DNA of 64,000 nt from Leptasterias polaris (lineage: Eukaryota > Echinodermata > Asteroidea > Forcipulatida > Asteriidae), in contig JAZGTN010000022.1 of the NCBI GenBank assembly GCA_037783415.1, forward strand, positions 8,034,001 to 8,098,000. The letters are read 5' to 3'. A model generated the notes under the pieces. It was not told where the DNA came from. It made no database searches and saw only the letters and a program-made list of their open reading frames with translations. A program made the position numbers and the translations under genes. Positions 1 to 10,399 of this stretch are shown here, piece after piece; the stretch's first letter is position 1, and the number at the start of each line of letters is the position of its first letter.

Positions 1-430
1 TCTCCATTGTGACCTTATTTCTATCCCAAAAAATAACATGTTCTTTACTTCGGAAAGTGACTTAAAATATGTCTTTTTAAAAGCCCGTCCTGGAGGGCTC
101 TCTGTGTACATCACACCGTGGTTTGTGTGCTACACACACCATACAAAAAGAGATGATTATTTAGCCGAGATGGTTCAACCCGGAGGTCCATTTTTAAAGG
201 TTTATTCTTCGTCGGAAAATTATCAAAAAATCACACAGCACTCTCCATATATGTGACCTTATTTCTATCCAAAAAAATAACATGTTCTTTACTTCGGAAA
301 GTTACTTAAATCACGTCTTTTTAAAAGCTCGTCCTGTAGGACTCTCTGTGTACACCACACCGTTGTTGGTGTGCTACACATACACCATACAAAAAGAGAT
401 AATTATTTAACCAAGATGGTAAAAGCCGGA
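1..430 (-). repeat. Inverted copies of the 244-bp satellite
   Basis: About 1.8 units of the same satellite that forms the 14.3-17.2 kb array, here in reverse complement. The diagnostic pieces are the 'CTCCATATATGTGACC' block near 244-258, the 'AACATGTTCTTTACTTCGG' block at about 39 and 281, and the 'GGAGGTCCATTTTTAAAGG' block near 183. The second unit breaks off near 430. Short open frames here are accidental. Confidence 0.85.
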
Positions 431-447
431 GGTCCATTTTATAGAAT

Positions 448-700
448 TGCTCTTTTGTTGATCAATATATGTTTTCTCTTTTGTTGGTCAAAATATGTTT
501 GCTCTTTTGTTGGTCAAAACAATTTTCTCTTTTGTTGGTCAAAATATTTGTGCTCTTTAGTTGGTAAAAATATGTTAACCCTTTTGTTGGTAAAAATATG
601 TTTACCCTTTTTGGGGTAAAAATATTTTTGCTCGTTAGTTGGTCAAAACATTTTTGCTCTTTAGTTGGTCAAAATATTGACCATCTTTTGTTGGGTTTTC
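448..700. repeat. Minisatellite, ~28-bp unit
   Basis: About nine degenerate tandem copies of a unit like 'CTCTTTTGTTGGTCAAAATA' plus 'TGTTTG'. The unit shares the TTGGTCAAAAT/TTGGTAAAAAT core with sequence around 2.6-3.1 kb, so both may belong to one element. Confidence 0.85.
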
Positions 701-1560
701 ATTTGTTGTCAACCATTACAGTTGGTAATGTTTAAGTTTTATAATTGTGGGTAATTTTTCAATAATTGGTTTTTACTTTTTTAGCAAGCACTGTTGTTAT
801 TAACTTATCCCCACTTGTGTTGCTTGTATTGCTTTTAAATCATTTTTGGTGCACTGCGTTCCTTTTTGAAGGGCTGATGTTTTGAGGTTGGTATTTTTCA
901 AAATAAAAACAAAAAGTAATGATTAAGCTAGTTAAAACACTTTTATTCCACTCTGATTCAACTGAATAACAACATGGAAATGATTGGGGAGGGGGAGGTC
1001 AGCAAAAGAAACACCAATGTTACCCTTTGTATCACTCAGTGTATTTTTGTTCAACTAAAACGCTCTTGTGTGAAAAGAAATGAACCGAACCGTACAATTT
1101 TTGATTAATCTATGATGGTCACAAGCAAATAATCACCTTGCATAAAACAACTAGGGGGTTTGTATACAACCAGATACACTTGGGGCAAAGGTAACCGAAG
1201 AATGTGGTTTGGTTTCTGAAAACGAACATTTAATAATGTGGTGATTTCAAGAATCTCCTGTGCTCCAATCAGTAGTTACAATAGATCGAGGGCGCTGTGT
1301 ATTGTTGACGTGTCAGAGGTCAAGATGCGGATTAACACGTGGTTGTCAAGGGTACACTACGGGCTTCAAATAGGTCGTGAATAAGTAATTGGGGTCAAAC
1401 TGAATTATAACTTTCTTATGTGGCGGTTGTATTAAAGTATACGGGGTGTAATTAATTAATTATTAATACTTTGAGTATTTAGGGATCGATCAGGAGGAAT
1501 TCACCAGTCTTCCAGTCTTCTGTGTGAGTCACTCTTTTTTTGGTGACTGCGCAGTAATCG
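701..1560. other. No gene recognised
   Basis: AT-rich unique-looking sequence with no convincing exon, RNA gene or transposon protein. Confidence 0.5.
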
Positions 1561-1747
1561 GTGGGTCAAGCTGCAGGTGGGGTGGTTTCCCGCTTGGGGA
1601 AAACGGCCTCTTTCTGCTACGGGCCTTTCAGGCAGCTACCTGCTTTGACTTATTTGAGCCATAAATTACTCTTTGGAGGGCCAAATCATGCCTTAAGAGT
1701 ATGTTCTACAAGAGGTAGTTCTTCCTGGTTTACCCCAGCACTGGCTG
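1561..1747 (+). CDS. Possible exon with presequence-like composition (unidentified)
   Basis: An open frame runs up to a consensus donor (G|GTAAGTG at 1747/1748) and meets a stop only inside the putative intron. The roughly 60 residues contain no Asp or Glu and several Arg, Lys and Ser, as mitochondrial presequences do. There is no ATG in the frame. An in-frame stop sits at 1555-1557, so the exon would have to start at an acceptor after it, for example after the CTGCAG at 1571-1576. No partner exon was found and no family is recognised; it may be chance. Confidence 0.15.
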
Positions 1748-2584
1748 GTAAGTGATACATATTTATAAAAGCTGTTGTTATAGAATTACTTGAAAAGTGA
1801 CACGAATTGTGAACGTGTAAAATTACCTTTCAAATGTATAACGTTATGGCACCTTGTACCTTGTTTGAACACAGTTTGGTTGGCTGTATTTACAGGTTTT
1901 CTTTGAGGGATAAATAAAACAACATATTGCAATACCCCGAACAACGACTCCACACCGAGTTTCACTACATTAACAACATTCTTGGAAGCAGTATTGGCTC
2001 TGAAAAGAGCCGGTTGGTTTTGAAAGACCTGCTACTGACTGCCCGTGACGAAATCGTTGTGTTGCAAAGTCAATGAAGCTATCAATCCATCCTGTGTAGA
2101 TGATGCCTTTCCCCCTTCAACATACTGTTGTTTCTCAAACAGAATAACTACCACAGAGCCAACATTCTCTCTGTCATGGTTACATGAACATCACACATCA
2201 ACGGTCTGCAACACCCAAATTACGTCCACACCATCCATCTTTGATTGTGGTTTGTGCCTGTGACTTGCTATGTCCGAATGTATGGTACACTTTGCATTAT
2301 GGGTAAAATGTTTCCACGAGGAGCAGTTTACCTCATTTTCAGTTAATTTTCACCTCCTGTTGAGCAAAAGTTACATAATGTTGTTTAACCCACTTCAGGA
2401 GTGATTTTCCCCTGCTATGGTTTGTTTGGACCAATTCCAAGTTTTTAGAAAGTGCGCGATTAACACATAGGTTTTAGAACTGCATAAAAACTGCAAGTTG
2501 TTATTAAAGAACAAAATCTTTTATCCAAGAAAGCTGTTGGCCCAGGCCAGTGATTCACAAATTATTTGGGAGGGTTACACATTG
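1748..2584. other. Non-coding; contains a histone-type stem-loop motif
   Basis: No gene seen. At 1996-2011 the minus strand reads GGCTCTTTTCAGAGCC, the canonical metazoan histone mRNA 3' stem-loop core. On the same strand a CCAAGAATG stretch follows, resembling the purine-rich histone downstream element. No histone reading frame lies upstream of it on that strand (higher coordinates). Confidence 0.5.
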
Positions 2585-3145
2585 GATTAGGTTGAGCTTC
2601 AACCCAAAACCAAGGTTAAAATAAGCCTTAATGTTGGTTAAACACCTTTAAACCAATATAATGAAGAACAAGAGACCATTGTTGGTGTTAAGGTAAAACC
2701 AAGTAGGCCTATATCGTACCAAGTGATCTGGTTAAATGATTTTTCTACATGACCAATTACCATGGGAAGTTTTAACCATGACGGTTGGGCTTATTGTAGT
2801 CACCCAAATTTTCTGGTTGAGCTTTAACCAAAAACAAAGTTTAAAAACAACACTTTTAAACCAATATAATGGAAAACAAGAGACCATTTGTTGGTTCTTA
2901 GGTAAAACAGAGTGTCTTTTACCAAGGGATGGTTAAAATATTTTTCTAAATGACCAATTACTAAGGAAGTTTTAACCTTCAGGGTTGGGCTAATTGCAGT
3001 CACCCAATAGGCTTAGATTAACCAATAACAGGTATTTTGAAATTGACCAGCTCAGCTCATGTAAGTTGGGTAAATATTTAAAACTTACACCAATAATGGG
3101 ATCATAATCGACCAAACGTTGGTCAAAATTACTTTACCCAATAAT
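2585..3145. repeat. Degenerate tandem repeat, ~199-bp unit
   Basis: Two full and one partial diverged copies. The 'CTAC/AATGACCAATTAC' block recurs at about 2747 and 2947, and 'GGTTGGGCTTATTG(T/C)AGTCACCCAA' variants at about 2783 and 2983. It is rich in GGTTAAA/TTAACC motifs. Confidence 0.7.
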
Positions 3146-3299
3146 TTTTACCGGGACAAAGACGTCCTGGTTTCGTGCGGTTCGATACGGTATAGTATGA
3201 CACTTAGCAGCTTGAACTTATTTGCATCAGTATAGACTAACAAGTCCAGGCACAGAACTATACTCGGGATTGTTTACCGTAGCCTAGCTAGGGCTGAAT

Positions 3300-3500
3300 T
3301 TGTGTGCTTTCAGATGCCAATAATGAGTGAGAAATTACCTTTTTCTCAAAAACTAGGTTTGTTTTATACTTCAGAGGGAGTCGTTTCTCAAAATGTTTTA
3401 TACTAGCAACAGCTTTCCATTGCTCTTTACCTAGTAAGTTTTTATATGCCAACAATTTTTTTGAGTAATTACCAATAGTGTCCAGTGCCTTTAAAAGGCA
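3300..3500. mobile_element. Truncated MITE of the GGCACTGGACAC family
   Basis: It matches the right half of the complete element at 40289-40668: the 'GCTTTCAGATGC' block, the 'GTGAGAAATTACC' block, 'GTTTCTCA(A/C)AATGTTTTATACTA' pieces and the terminal GTGTCCAGTGCCTTTAA. The left half is missing. Confidence 0.75.
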
Positions 3501-3795
3501 CATGTGGTTAAGCAGTTTCTATTTCGTGATAATTAGTTAACACAGTTTAATGTTACTTCAGTTACTTGAAATTTAATGAGTGTTTTGTTCCTTAATCTTG
3601 CAGGTTTTACGTGAACATACTACATAGTAAACCTAGTGAACAGTGAATACAGTAGATACAGGAGAGAGTTGTAACCTGAGAACTTAGAGGAAACTGTACA
3701 AGTTGAGAAGAGTAATAAAAGACAAGACCTGTACAAACTGATACAACTCTCAAGAATTTATTGTCGTGTACACTTTGTACATGTAGCCGCCACAC

Positions 3796-5850
3796 TCCGT
3801 AATCTAAATGACAAACGTAAAGATATCATGATAATGGGAGACTTCAACTATAGAGATGTGAAATGGGAGACCATACAAGCGGAATCAAGTAAATCAGAAG
3901 CATTTCTAGATGTCATTCAAGATAATTTATGGACACAGCATGTAACCCAACCTTGCCGACAAGGAATGAGTCACTGCTGGACTTAGTGATAACAGAACCC
4001 CAGAAATGGTCGACAGAAATTTCAGTACATGTTGAAATGGACATTGAACTTCCATCAACCCAGAAACAGCAACACCAAAACATGACTTCAAAAACCCAAC
4101 TTATAACAAAATAAGAGAGGAACTGGATTAGATAAATTGGGTGGAAAGACTCCAAAAATGCTCAACAGAACAGGCCTAGGACAAGACTAAAACTATACTA
4201 CATGACATGATCAAACTACATGCGCCTATTAATCAGCCGAAGGAAAAAAATAATAATCTGGCTCACAAAAAAGGCACTTAAAGCTGTACGACATAAGAAG
4301 AGAGCATGGAGGAAATACCAAGAGAGGAAATCAAACAAGACTAAGCAACACTATGAAAATTGTCATAGTGAAGCAAAAAGAGAAATAAGAATAGCCAAAC
4401 GAGACTTTGAAAGGAATATCGCTAAAAACATCAAAGAAGATCCAAAGAGCTTCTACTCATATGTACGGTCAAAGCAAAAGGTTAAGGACTCAGTAGGACC
4501 GCTGAAGACAAAGTCAGATGAATTAATCTCACCAGGCAAAGAGAGTGCTGACACCCTCAACAATTTCTTTGCGTCCGTGTTTACAGAGGAAGCACCGGGT
4601 ATGACGATGCCAACAGAAATGTTCAAATTAACCATTTGACAACAAACTACAAGACATAGTGATTACCCAAGAAAATGTTAAAAGTAAACTTGACAAACTT
4701 GACCCATCAAAACCATCAGGTTCAGATGGTATCCCACCTAGCATATTGAAAGAACTTTCCAACGAGCTATGTGCACCACTCACATCAATATTTAAGCAGT
4801 CAATAGCCGGAAGACTGGCGAACTGCAAAAAGATCTTCAAAAAGGTCTCAAGATCACAGCCAGGGAATTACAGACCGATAAGTTTAACATCAGTGGTAGG
4901 GAAAGTTCTAGAGAGTATCATCCGAGACCAAGTTACAGACCGCTTTCGTAAAGGAAAATCATGCACAACAAATTTACTGGAACACCTACTAAGCTTGTTG
5001 ATGACGGTGCTCCTGTTGATGTTGTGTACCTGGACCTAGCTAAAGCCTTCGATAAGGTTCCACACAGGCGACTAAAGCAGCAAAAATCAAGGCCCACGGC
5101 ATTGACTGGAAAGCTTTAACATGGATAGAGGCATGGTTAGTATTAACCATGTAGTGATATGAGTCTAGGAAGTAATTAAGGCGATATACGATGGTTGCTT
5201 TCCTAGCTCAAGAGTAAGTAAATTCGCAGACGACGCCAAACGTTGTCATGCGGTGCAGACAAAACATGAAGTTGACACATATGCAGAGCGACATCAACCA
5301 GCTCAAATCATGGGCAGAGAAGTGGCAAATGCAATTCAATGCTGAAAAATGTGGAATTATGCATTTTGGGTTCAACAGCCCAAATCATCTACAACATGGG
5401 GGAGACTGGAGTGAAGGAAACCACTGAAGAAAAAGATCTCGGGGTTTGGATACACAAATCCCTAAAAGTTTCCACTCGGTGTGCAGCTGCATCAAAGAAA
5501 GCAAACAGAGTCATGGGGATGATCAAGATAAATTTTGTATTTCGAAGCAAAATTGTCATCCTCCAATTATACAAGTCGCTTGTTCGCCTATACACCTAGA
5601 TTACTGTATGCAGGTATGGAGCCCCTATCTAACCAAAGCCAAAAAAATTCTTGAAAAGGTACACGCCCGTCTCATAACAAGTCTAAAGGACCTACGTACG
5701 AGACCAGGCTGACCCGATTAAACCTCACAACACTCGAAGACAAAAGGAAGAAAGGAGATCTCATTGAAACGTACCGCATCATGACACAAATTGATAAGAT
5801 TTACCCAAACACAATGTGTAAAAAAAGCAGAGTACCAGGGCAGTGGCTGA
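3796..5850 (+). mobile_element. CR1/Jockey-type LINE: C-terminal endonuclease and reverse transcriptase (broken)
   Basis: Non-LTR retrotransposon ORF2 broken by several frameshifts. The piece opens with the AP-endonuclease GDFN motif (IMIMGDFN, about 3825-3850), followed by the LLDLVIT block near 3977. Next comes a basic linker (about 4220-4640), then RT motifs: GSDGIPP (about 4720), NYRPISLTSVVGK (about 4866-4905) and YLDLAKAFDKVPHRRL (about 5027-5075). The C-terminal thumb includes KDLGVWIH (about 5430) and the LYKSLVRLYT region near 5570. A catalytic YADD-type block is not intact (SKFADDAKR-like near 5220). It cannot move on its own. The missing N-terminal endonuclease lies inverted immediately downstream. 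Confidence 0.85.
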
Positions 5851-6243
5851 AACATAATCAAAATTATCGAAGAAATCAATGCTAGCACTTGGTGCTCTGT
5901 AAAAGGCACCAACCAAAATTTGGGATCTGTGAATGTTGTGCTTTCTTTCAATCCACACGCTTTCCAAAGCCTCAGACTCAAGACTTTCTCGCCTGGTGAA
6001 CTTAACATCATTAGATACATATGTAACTACACCGCCACCATGTCTATTTCTGTCAGTTCTTACTAAGAAACTGTCGATACAGATTTCATCATCCGAGATA
6101 CTAGAATCGCACAACGTTTCATTCTGACAAATGACATCATGTCTATGTTTTAGTAGGTGACGAAGCTCATCTATTTTACTGACTAGGCTATGAATGTTAA
6201 GCTGACCAAATTTGATACCTTTTGTTGTAATTGGAGGAACCAT
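5851..6243 (-). mobile_element. Inverted LINE fragment: N-terminal endonuclease domain
   Basis: On the minus strand an open frame encodes the start of an AP-type endonuclease: LNIHSLVSKIDEL, then DVICQNETL (catalytic-Glu block, usually ETWL), a long loop with RNRHGGGV, and ending in GAFYRAPSASIDFFDNFD. In sequence order this ends almost exactly where the plus-strand LINE piece at 3796 begins, so the two look like halves of one element in head-to-head rearrangement. The frame continues without homology past about 5850. Confidence 0.8.
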
Positions 6244-6404
6244 CAATTAAGTCATTGTAAGTAGCATGAGGAACTTGAAATGTGTTGTTTACGGGCTTAG
6301 ATGGTGTCTGTTCTGGGTGTGAAGTTTCTGGTACCGAATCCATTCCGACTCTTGTGTCGGGAGGGGGGATAGGGAGCGACTCGATCGAACTTGTGTCTGT
6401 GACA

Positions 6405-6830
6405 TTGCTGGAAAATGTTACACCACAAAAGCTTGTTAAAACAGTCGATCAAGTTAGGCTATACTTTGAAGAAAAAAGAGACCATAGTTTGCATGCACGA
6501 ATTTTAAGAAAAAACAATACAAAGGGTAATACAAATTCCTCTATTGCGGTTGCAGATCACTGTGAAACATGTCACACTTCATAAACTTATTTATTACATG
6601 AAGGATTGAAGAAAATGTTACACCACAAAGCTTGTTAACAGTCGTTATCAAGTTACTTTAAAAAAAAAAATAGTTTGCATTCACTCTTACTTATAAGGAA
6701 GAAAACAACAAAGGGTCAATCAAATTTATATTACGGTTCCACTTCACTTATTTACACACAATATTGATAGGAATTGTTACGCTACGAAGGTTGATAACAC
6801 TAAATTGACAGAACGGTTATTTTTCTAGCG
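6405..6830. repeat. Degenerate tandem repeat at the left flank of the MULE
   Basis: Two full diverged units and a third partial one. The 'GAAAATGTTACACCACAAA' block is at about 6413 and 6613, with a decayed version (TTGTTACGCTACGAAGG) at about 6774; 'ATAGTTTGCAT' follows in each full unit. It lies downstream of the minus-strand Ulp1 ORF and probably belongs to that element's terminal region. Confidence 0.6.
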
Positions 6831-7021
6831 TTAACGTTGCGTAATCTTCATGCAAACGTATTTTCATGACACTCGTTTTGCACGAGGTACAGGTTTTGCG
6901 GCAATTTTTTGGTGACACTTAGTTAAGCTTGAAAAGATCACGAGGGAAATAAATCAGAAGTCTAAGCACGTAATCAAAAACTGAAAAACGTATAATCGAA
7001 ATATATGACCAGGTAATTGTC

Positions 7022-8245
7022 TCACAGGTTACTGTTCACACTACATTTTTCGCACATCCAATGGCTTTCATCAACTGACTTCTTAGCCATTCCGCTGTGC
7101 GAAATACACTCGACGTGTAGCCAATCGAGACAACCCTCACAGAACAGCATTTTTCTTGGCTTTGATGGCTTCAAACATGCATCACCTATGTAGCATGTTG
7201 ACCACGTAGCTTCAATTAGACCCGTTTTGATACTTGTTAAATATGACATGGTATCATTGCCACGTGGTGGCTGCCTACATATTTTCAGTTTATCGGCGCA
7301 ACTTAATTCAGGTGTCGGTACTTCAATTTTGGGCATTTTTCTGAATGAAACGCGTACCGATCGTCTAGTCCATGTGTCGTACAAAGGGGAATCATCGTTT
7401 AACAAAGTGTCTGCAATCCAGTCTCTCATTCGTGGCATGTCTGATTGAGAGTAACAGCCATACTTGCCGCGTATTATTGCGTGTGCTGCAGCACATACGA
7501 ACACACCACAATCATCCCCATTTCCCTGGTAGGGTGTATCGATTGGTGAATAAACGCACCAGTCAGAAATGTCAAACGACTTGCCGTATGTGGCAGTGAC
7601 AAGTGCTTGATACATGTCTAAAAATTGAGCGGCACTCAAAAAGTTATCCCCATGCATCGAGTCTACTATAATAAGCTGGCGCAACTTCCTCACCAGAACA
7701 ACAAGTATCCAATGGTTTCCTCGTACTAACAGTGGGCAAAGCCATACATCCTTTTCAAACACACGATGAACGAGAGACCATTTCATGACAAACTCTACTT
7801 CACCTTTCTCCCAAGCAGCGAACACATGAGAGTCTGCAACAAGGAACTTAACTGCACTCTCATCCGTTTGCTGCAAATTACATTTTTCCAAGAATGCCAA
7901 AATTACAGCTTCTGTCAGCCAGCAGGCCGGCAACAACGAAGCAAGATCTGTCAAGTTGACATGGAATGGGCCCACCACGCAGATAACGGATGCCCCCCTT
8001 TTAACCTTTTCAAGTTTGAAAGGGCAAATTGTCCAAGGAGTGTCAGTTTTCGGGCCGATTCTATCTGATTGAAATTGATCATTTGGTGAGCTGACTCTTT
8101 CAGAGTTATTTTGAACAAATGGTACATTTGTGGAGTTTGGTGTGGAAGTCACTACTGGGGTAAAGTTTTCATCAAATGACGACGACGGGATGATTGGCGA
8201 CGATGGAGGAGATCCTTCACTCATGTTCCAGGTATCTTCTGCCAT
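7022..8245 (-). CDS. Ulp1-like (C48) cysteine protease with C-terminal PHD finger, MULE-encoded
   Basis: A 407-residue intact ORF. Residues 1-75 are Ser/Pro-rich and disordered-looking. Residues about 145-285 form an Ulp1/SENP-type cysteine protease core with the expected order His178 (GNHWILVVL), Asp195 (IIVDSMHG), Gln240 (oxyanion position) and Cys246 (GDDCGVFVC). C48 proteases process SUMO or related ubiquitin-like substrates; the target here is unknown. Residues about 351-401 hold a C4HC3 PHD finger (Cys351, Cys357, Cys369, Cys372, His377, Cys380, Cys398, Cys401), the kind of module that reads histone tails. The start codon lies 35 bp after the stop of the transposase ORF on the same strand, so the two probably share a transcript or promoter region. 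Ulp1-like ORFs are known from some plant MULEs; the PHD fusion is not a combination I know. Confidence 0.85.
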   Translation of the reverse strand: MAEDTWNMSEGSPPSSPIIPSSSFDENFTPVVTSTPNSTNVPFVQNNSERVSSPNDQFQSDRIGPKTDTPWTICPFKLEKVKRGASVICVVGPFHVNLTDLASLLPACWLTEAVILAFLEKCNLQQTDESAVKFLVADSHVFAAWEKGEVEFVMKWSLVHRVFEKDVWLCPLLVRGNHWILVVLVRKLRQLIIVDSMHGDNFLSAAQFLDMYQALVTATYGKSFDISDWCVYSPIDTPYQGNGDDCGVFVCAAAHAIIRGKYGCYSQSDMPRMRDWIADTLLNDDSPLYDTWTRRSVRVSFRKMPKIEVPTPELSCADKLKICRQPPRGNDTMSYLTSIKTGLIEATWSTCYIGDACLKPSKPRKMLFCEGCLDWLHVECISHSGMAKKSVDESHWMCEKCSVNSNL

Positions 8246-8280
8246 CGTTGCCTGAATTGAGTCTGGGGCACACGTGATGT

Positions 8281-10173
8281 CTAGATCATCAACTCTTGGT
8301 TTTTTCGACCTGATCGTTTCTTTTGGCGCTTGTTCTTTTTCAAAGTGGACAAATTCACATGGTTTTTGCCTCTTACTCCAGGGGGCATACCGACTGCCAG
8401 CCTACAAGCAATTATGTGATAGCAGGTTCCTTTAGAGAGACAAGGGCAGAACTCTGCAGGAAAGAGCGTTACCGAGTAGTAAGTTCCTTTGGAACCCTGG
8501 ACTAAAAATACGCTCTTCTCAGCAATGCAAGTTATTTTTTTGTTTTGGATGACCATCTGAGCAAGGCTTAACTGGCTCCTGCTATCAGAGTTGCTCGATG
8601 TTTCTTTAGGGGCCATTACCTTTGCATCCATTACAGCTTGTACAACGTTATCAGGGTTACTCAACATGTAGGGGAAAACTGTCTCTGAGACACTACGTTT
8701 AAAGTTTGCATGATTAGATTTCAGTCTGAAATTTCCTAGACAACAAAAGCCACGAAGTATTTCATTGTAGTAGAAATTTTGCAGGTAGAACAAAATTAGT
8801 ACCATGTTGTCGAGGGCGACCTCCTTCCTGTCAACAACTCGTTTTAGGACGGCATTGAAGCTTTCGCTGGCATTAGTCGTGATACCGGAATCGCTTGTAT
8901 AAATGTTCAGACGCTCCAAAACCCATCTACCAGCTGAAGAAAGGATTGCCGGTTCAAGCTCTAAAAGAAAGTAGTCAAGAAAAGCTTGACTCCATTGAAC
9001 CTTTAGTCTATCTCTAACTTCATGATACTCATTTTGTGTTGTACACATTAGTAGCTCTTTCACATGCTTTCTGTAAGCCTGACAATCCCCTGTTTTTCCT
9101 CCATGTTTTTTCAGCCAGTACTTAATGTCTGCTAGAAAATGATTCCAACAAAACACTTGTCTTGCCCATGGCCATTCAGTTTGAAAGGCATTGGTGATGG
9201 CCTTTTCACGGTCCGTGATAATTACCGGTTTATACTTCCTCAATTGGGGACATTTGGCACTCAAAACCTTCAGAAATTGACGGTGGTTCCCTTCTAACTT
9301 TTTATCATGTACCATGATAGCAACTGGGAGAACGGGGTCACTTACAAACAAGGTATGTCGCATTGTCAATGCAGAAACATAAAAATCACCCAAATTGAAA
9401 GTTGTGTCGTATGACAGCACGAGGGTGTCTTCTGATTTGCCAAGTTTGCAGAGTTCTTCTAACATCTCCGGCAGACCAACACAGACAACCAGTTCCGGAA
9501 GAATAGTAAAGTGGCAAATGAAATCATCTAATTGTTCATCGAGCTGGTACACATTAAACATTTCGTCATGTGACAGCCGTTTCTTTTCCTTTTCAAACTT
9601 GACCTTATTTCTCACTTGTGCTGTATCTTTCGGATGCAATACGGGCACACTTTCGGACGGAACATGAGTGGAAGTTAGGTTTTTGTAAATAGTATGAGGA
9701 TTCCTGATCTCTGCATCTTCTGCCACTTTATTTAAGACAGAAGGGCAAGTTCTCACGTGAGGACGAGTGGGATGCCTTTTGGCATTGCCATGTGGATTAT
9801 TTTCATTCTCATAGGCTGCTTTTTCATTGCCCAAGTACTGAATTAGCACAAGAGCGCTAGGTCCACGGACAAGATGAAATGCATGTCGTTTAAAGGTAGC
9901 ACCAGTAGCATTGGAACAACTGTGGTATAGTTTTCGCAACCGTGCATCTTCCTTATTTGGATACAGCCTAACTCCATCATGCTTCCACTTTATTTGGTCA
10001 CATCTCCAGTCTTGGTTACAGCTGGGATTATTTGCCCAAGAAAACAAGAAGACGTCACCCCCCTTTGGATGAACAGGTGGTTCGGTAATGGCCTTTGACA
10101 TATCAGGATTTAAAAGCAGGTTTTCAACTTCTTTGTTTTGCAAGCCCATATGTCGTTTCATGTAGGGAGCCAT
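8281..10173 (-). CDS. Mutator-like (MULE) DDE transposase with SWIM zinc finger
   Basis: An intact 630-residue ORF counted from the first ATG (MAPYMKRHMG). The frame is open for 42 bases further upstream, back to a stop, but has no ATG there. It carries the MULE catalytic triad: Asp256 (LSYDTTFNLGD), Asp321 (IITDREKAI) and Glu437 (TTNASESFN), with the family's CxxH (CWNH, Cys342/His345) between the second Asp and the Glu. A SWIM zinc finger (Cys576, Cys578, Cys584, His586) sits near the C-terminus, followed by a Lys/Arg-rich nuclear-localisation-like tail. The N-terminal ~130 residues contain conserved-looking Cys and Trp residues, possibly DNA binding, of no family I recognise. All catalytic residues and the frame are preserved, suggesting recent activity. 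It is transcribed away from the ~114-bp repeat array and towards the Ulp1-PHD ORF. Confidence 0.9.
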   Translation of the reverse strand: MAPYMKRHMGLQNKEVENLLLNPDMSKAITEPPVHPKGGDVFLFSWANNPSCNQDWRCDQIKWKHDGVRLYPNKEDARLRKLYHSCSNATGATFKRHAFHLVRGPSALVLIQYLGNEKAAYENENNPHGNAKRHPTRPHVRTCPSVLNKVAEDAEIRNPHTIYKNLTSTHVPSESVPVLHPKDTAQVRNKVKFEKEKKRLSHDEMFNVYQLDEQLDDFICHFTILPELVVCVGLPEMLEELCKLGKSEDTLVLSYDTTFNLGDFYVSALTMRHTLFVSDPVLPVAIMVHDKKLEGNHRQFLKVLSAKCPQLRKYKPVIITDREKAITNAFQTEWPWARQVFCWNHFLADIKYWLKKHGGKTGDCQAYRKHVKELLMCTTQNEYHEVRDRLKVQWSQAFLDYFLLELEPAILSSAGRWVLERLNIYTSDSGITTNASESFNAVLKRVVDRKEVALDNMVLILFYLQNFYYNEILRGFCCLGNFRLKSNHANFKRSVSETVFPYMLSNPDNVVQAVMDAKVMAPKETSSNSDSRSQLSLAQMVIQNKKITCIAEKSVFLVQGSKGTYYSVTLFPAEFCPCLSKGTCYHIIACRLAVGMPPGVRGKNHVNLSTLKKNKRQKKRSGRKNQELMI

Positions 10174-10399
10174 TTCAAAGATCAATAATCGTGAGACAAA
10201 GAGCTTTCTTTGCGAGTGTTATGAGCTACCTCAGACAATGTTTCAAAACACACTTAACAAGCTCTTGTATTTTGGGTAGGGTTGCGCAGATACGCGTAGT
10301 TTTGGTAGAGCTACTATACGCAAAGACAGGTGCAAGTAAACTAAATGGTGTATCGAAAAAAGAGTTGACCTTTTTGTTTACAGTTAGCCTATGATACAG

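Noticed and set aside
1996..2300. Histone gene remnant
   Set aside because: Only the 3' stem-loop motif is present; the sequence upstream on that strand shows no histone-fold reading frame.
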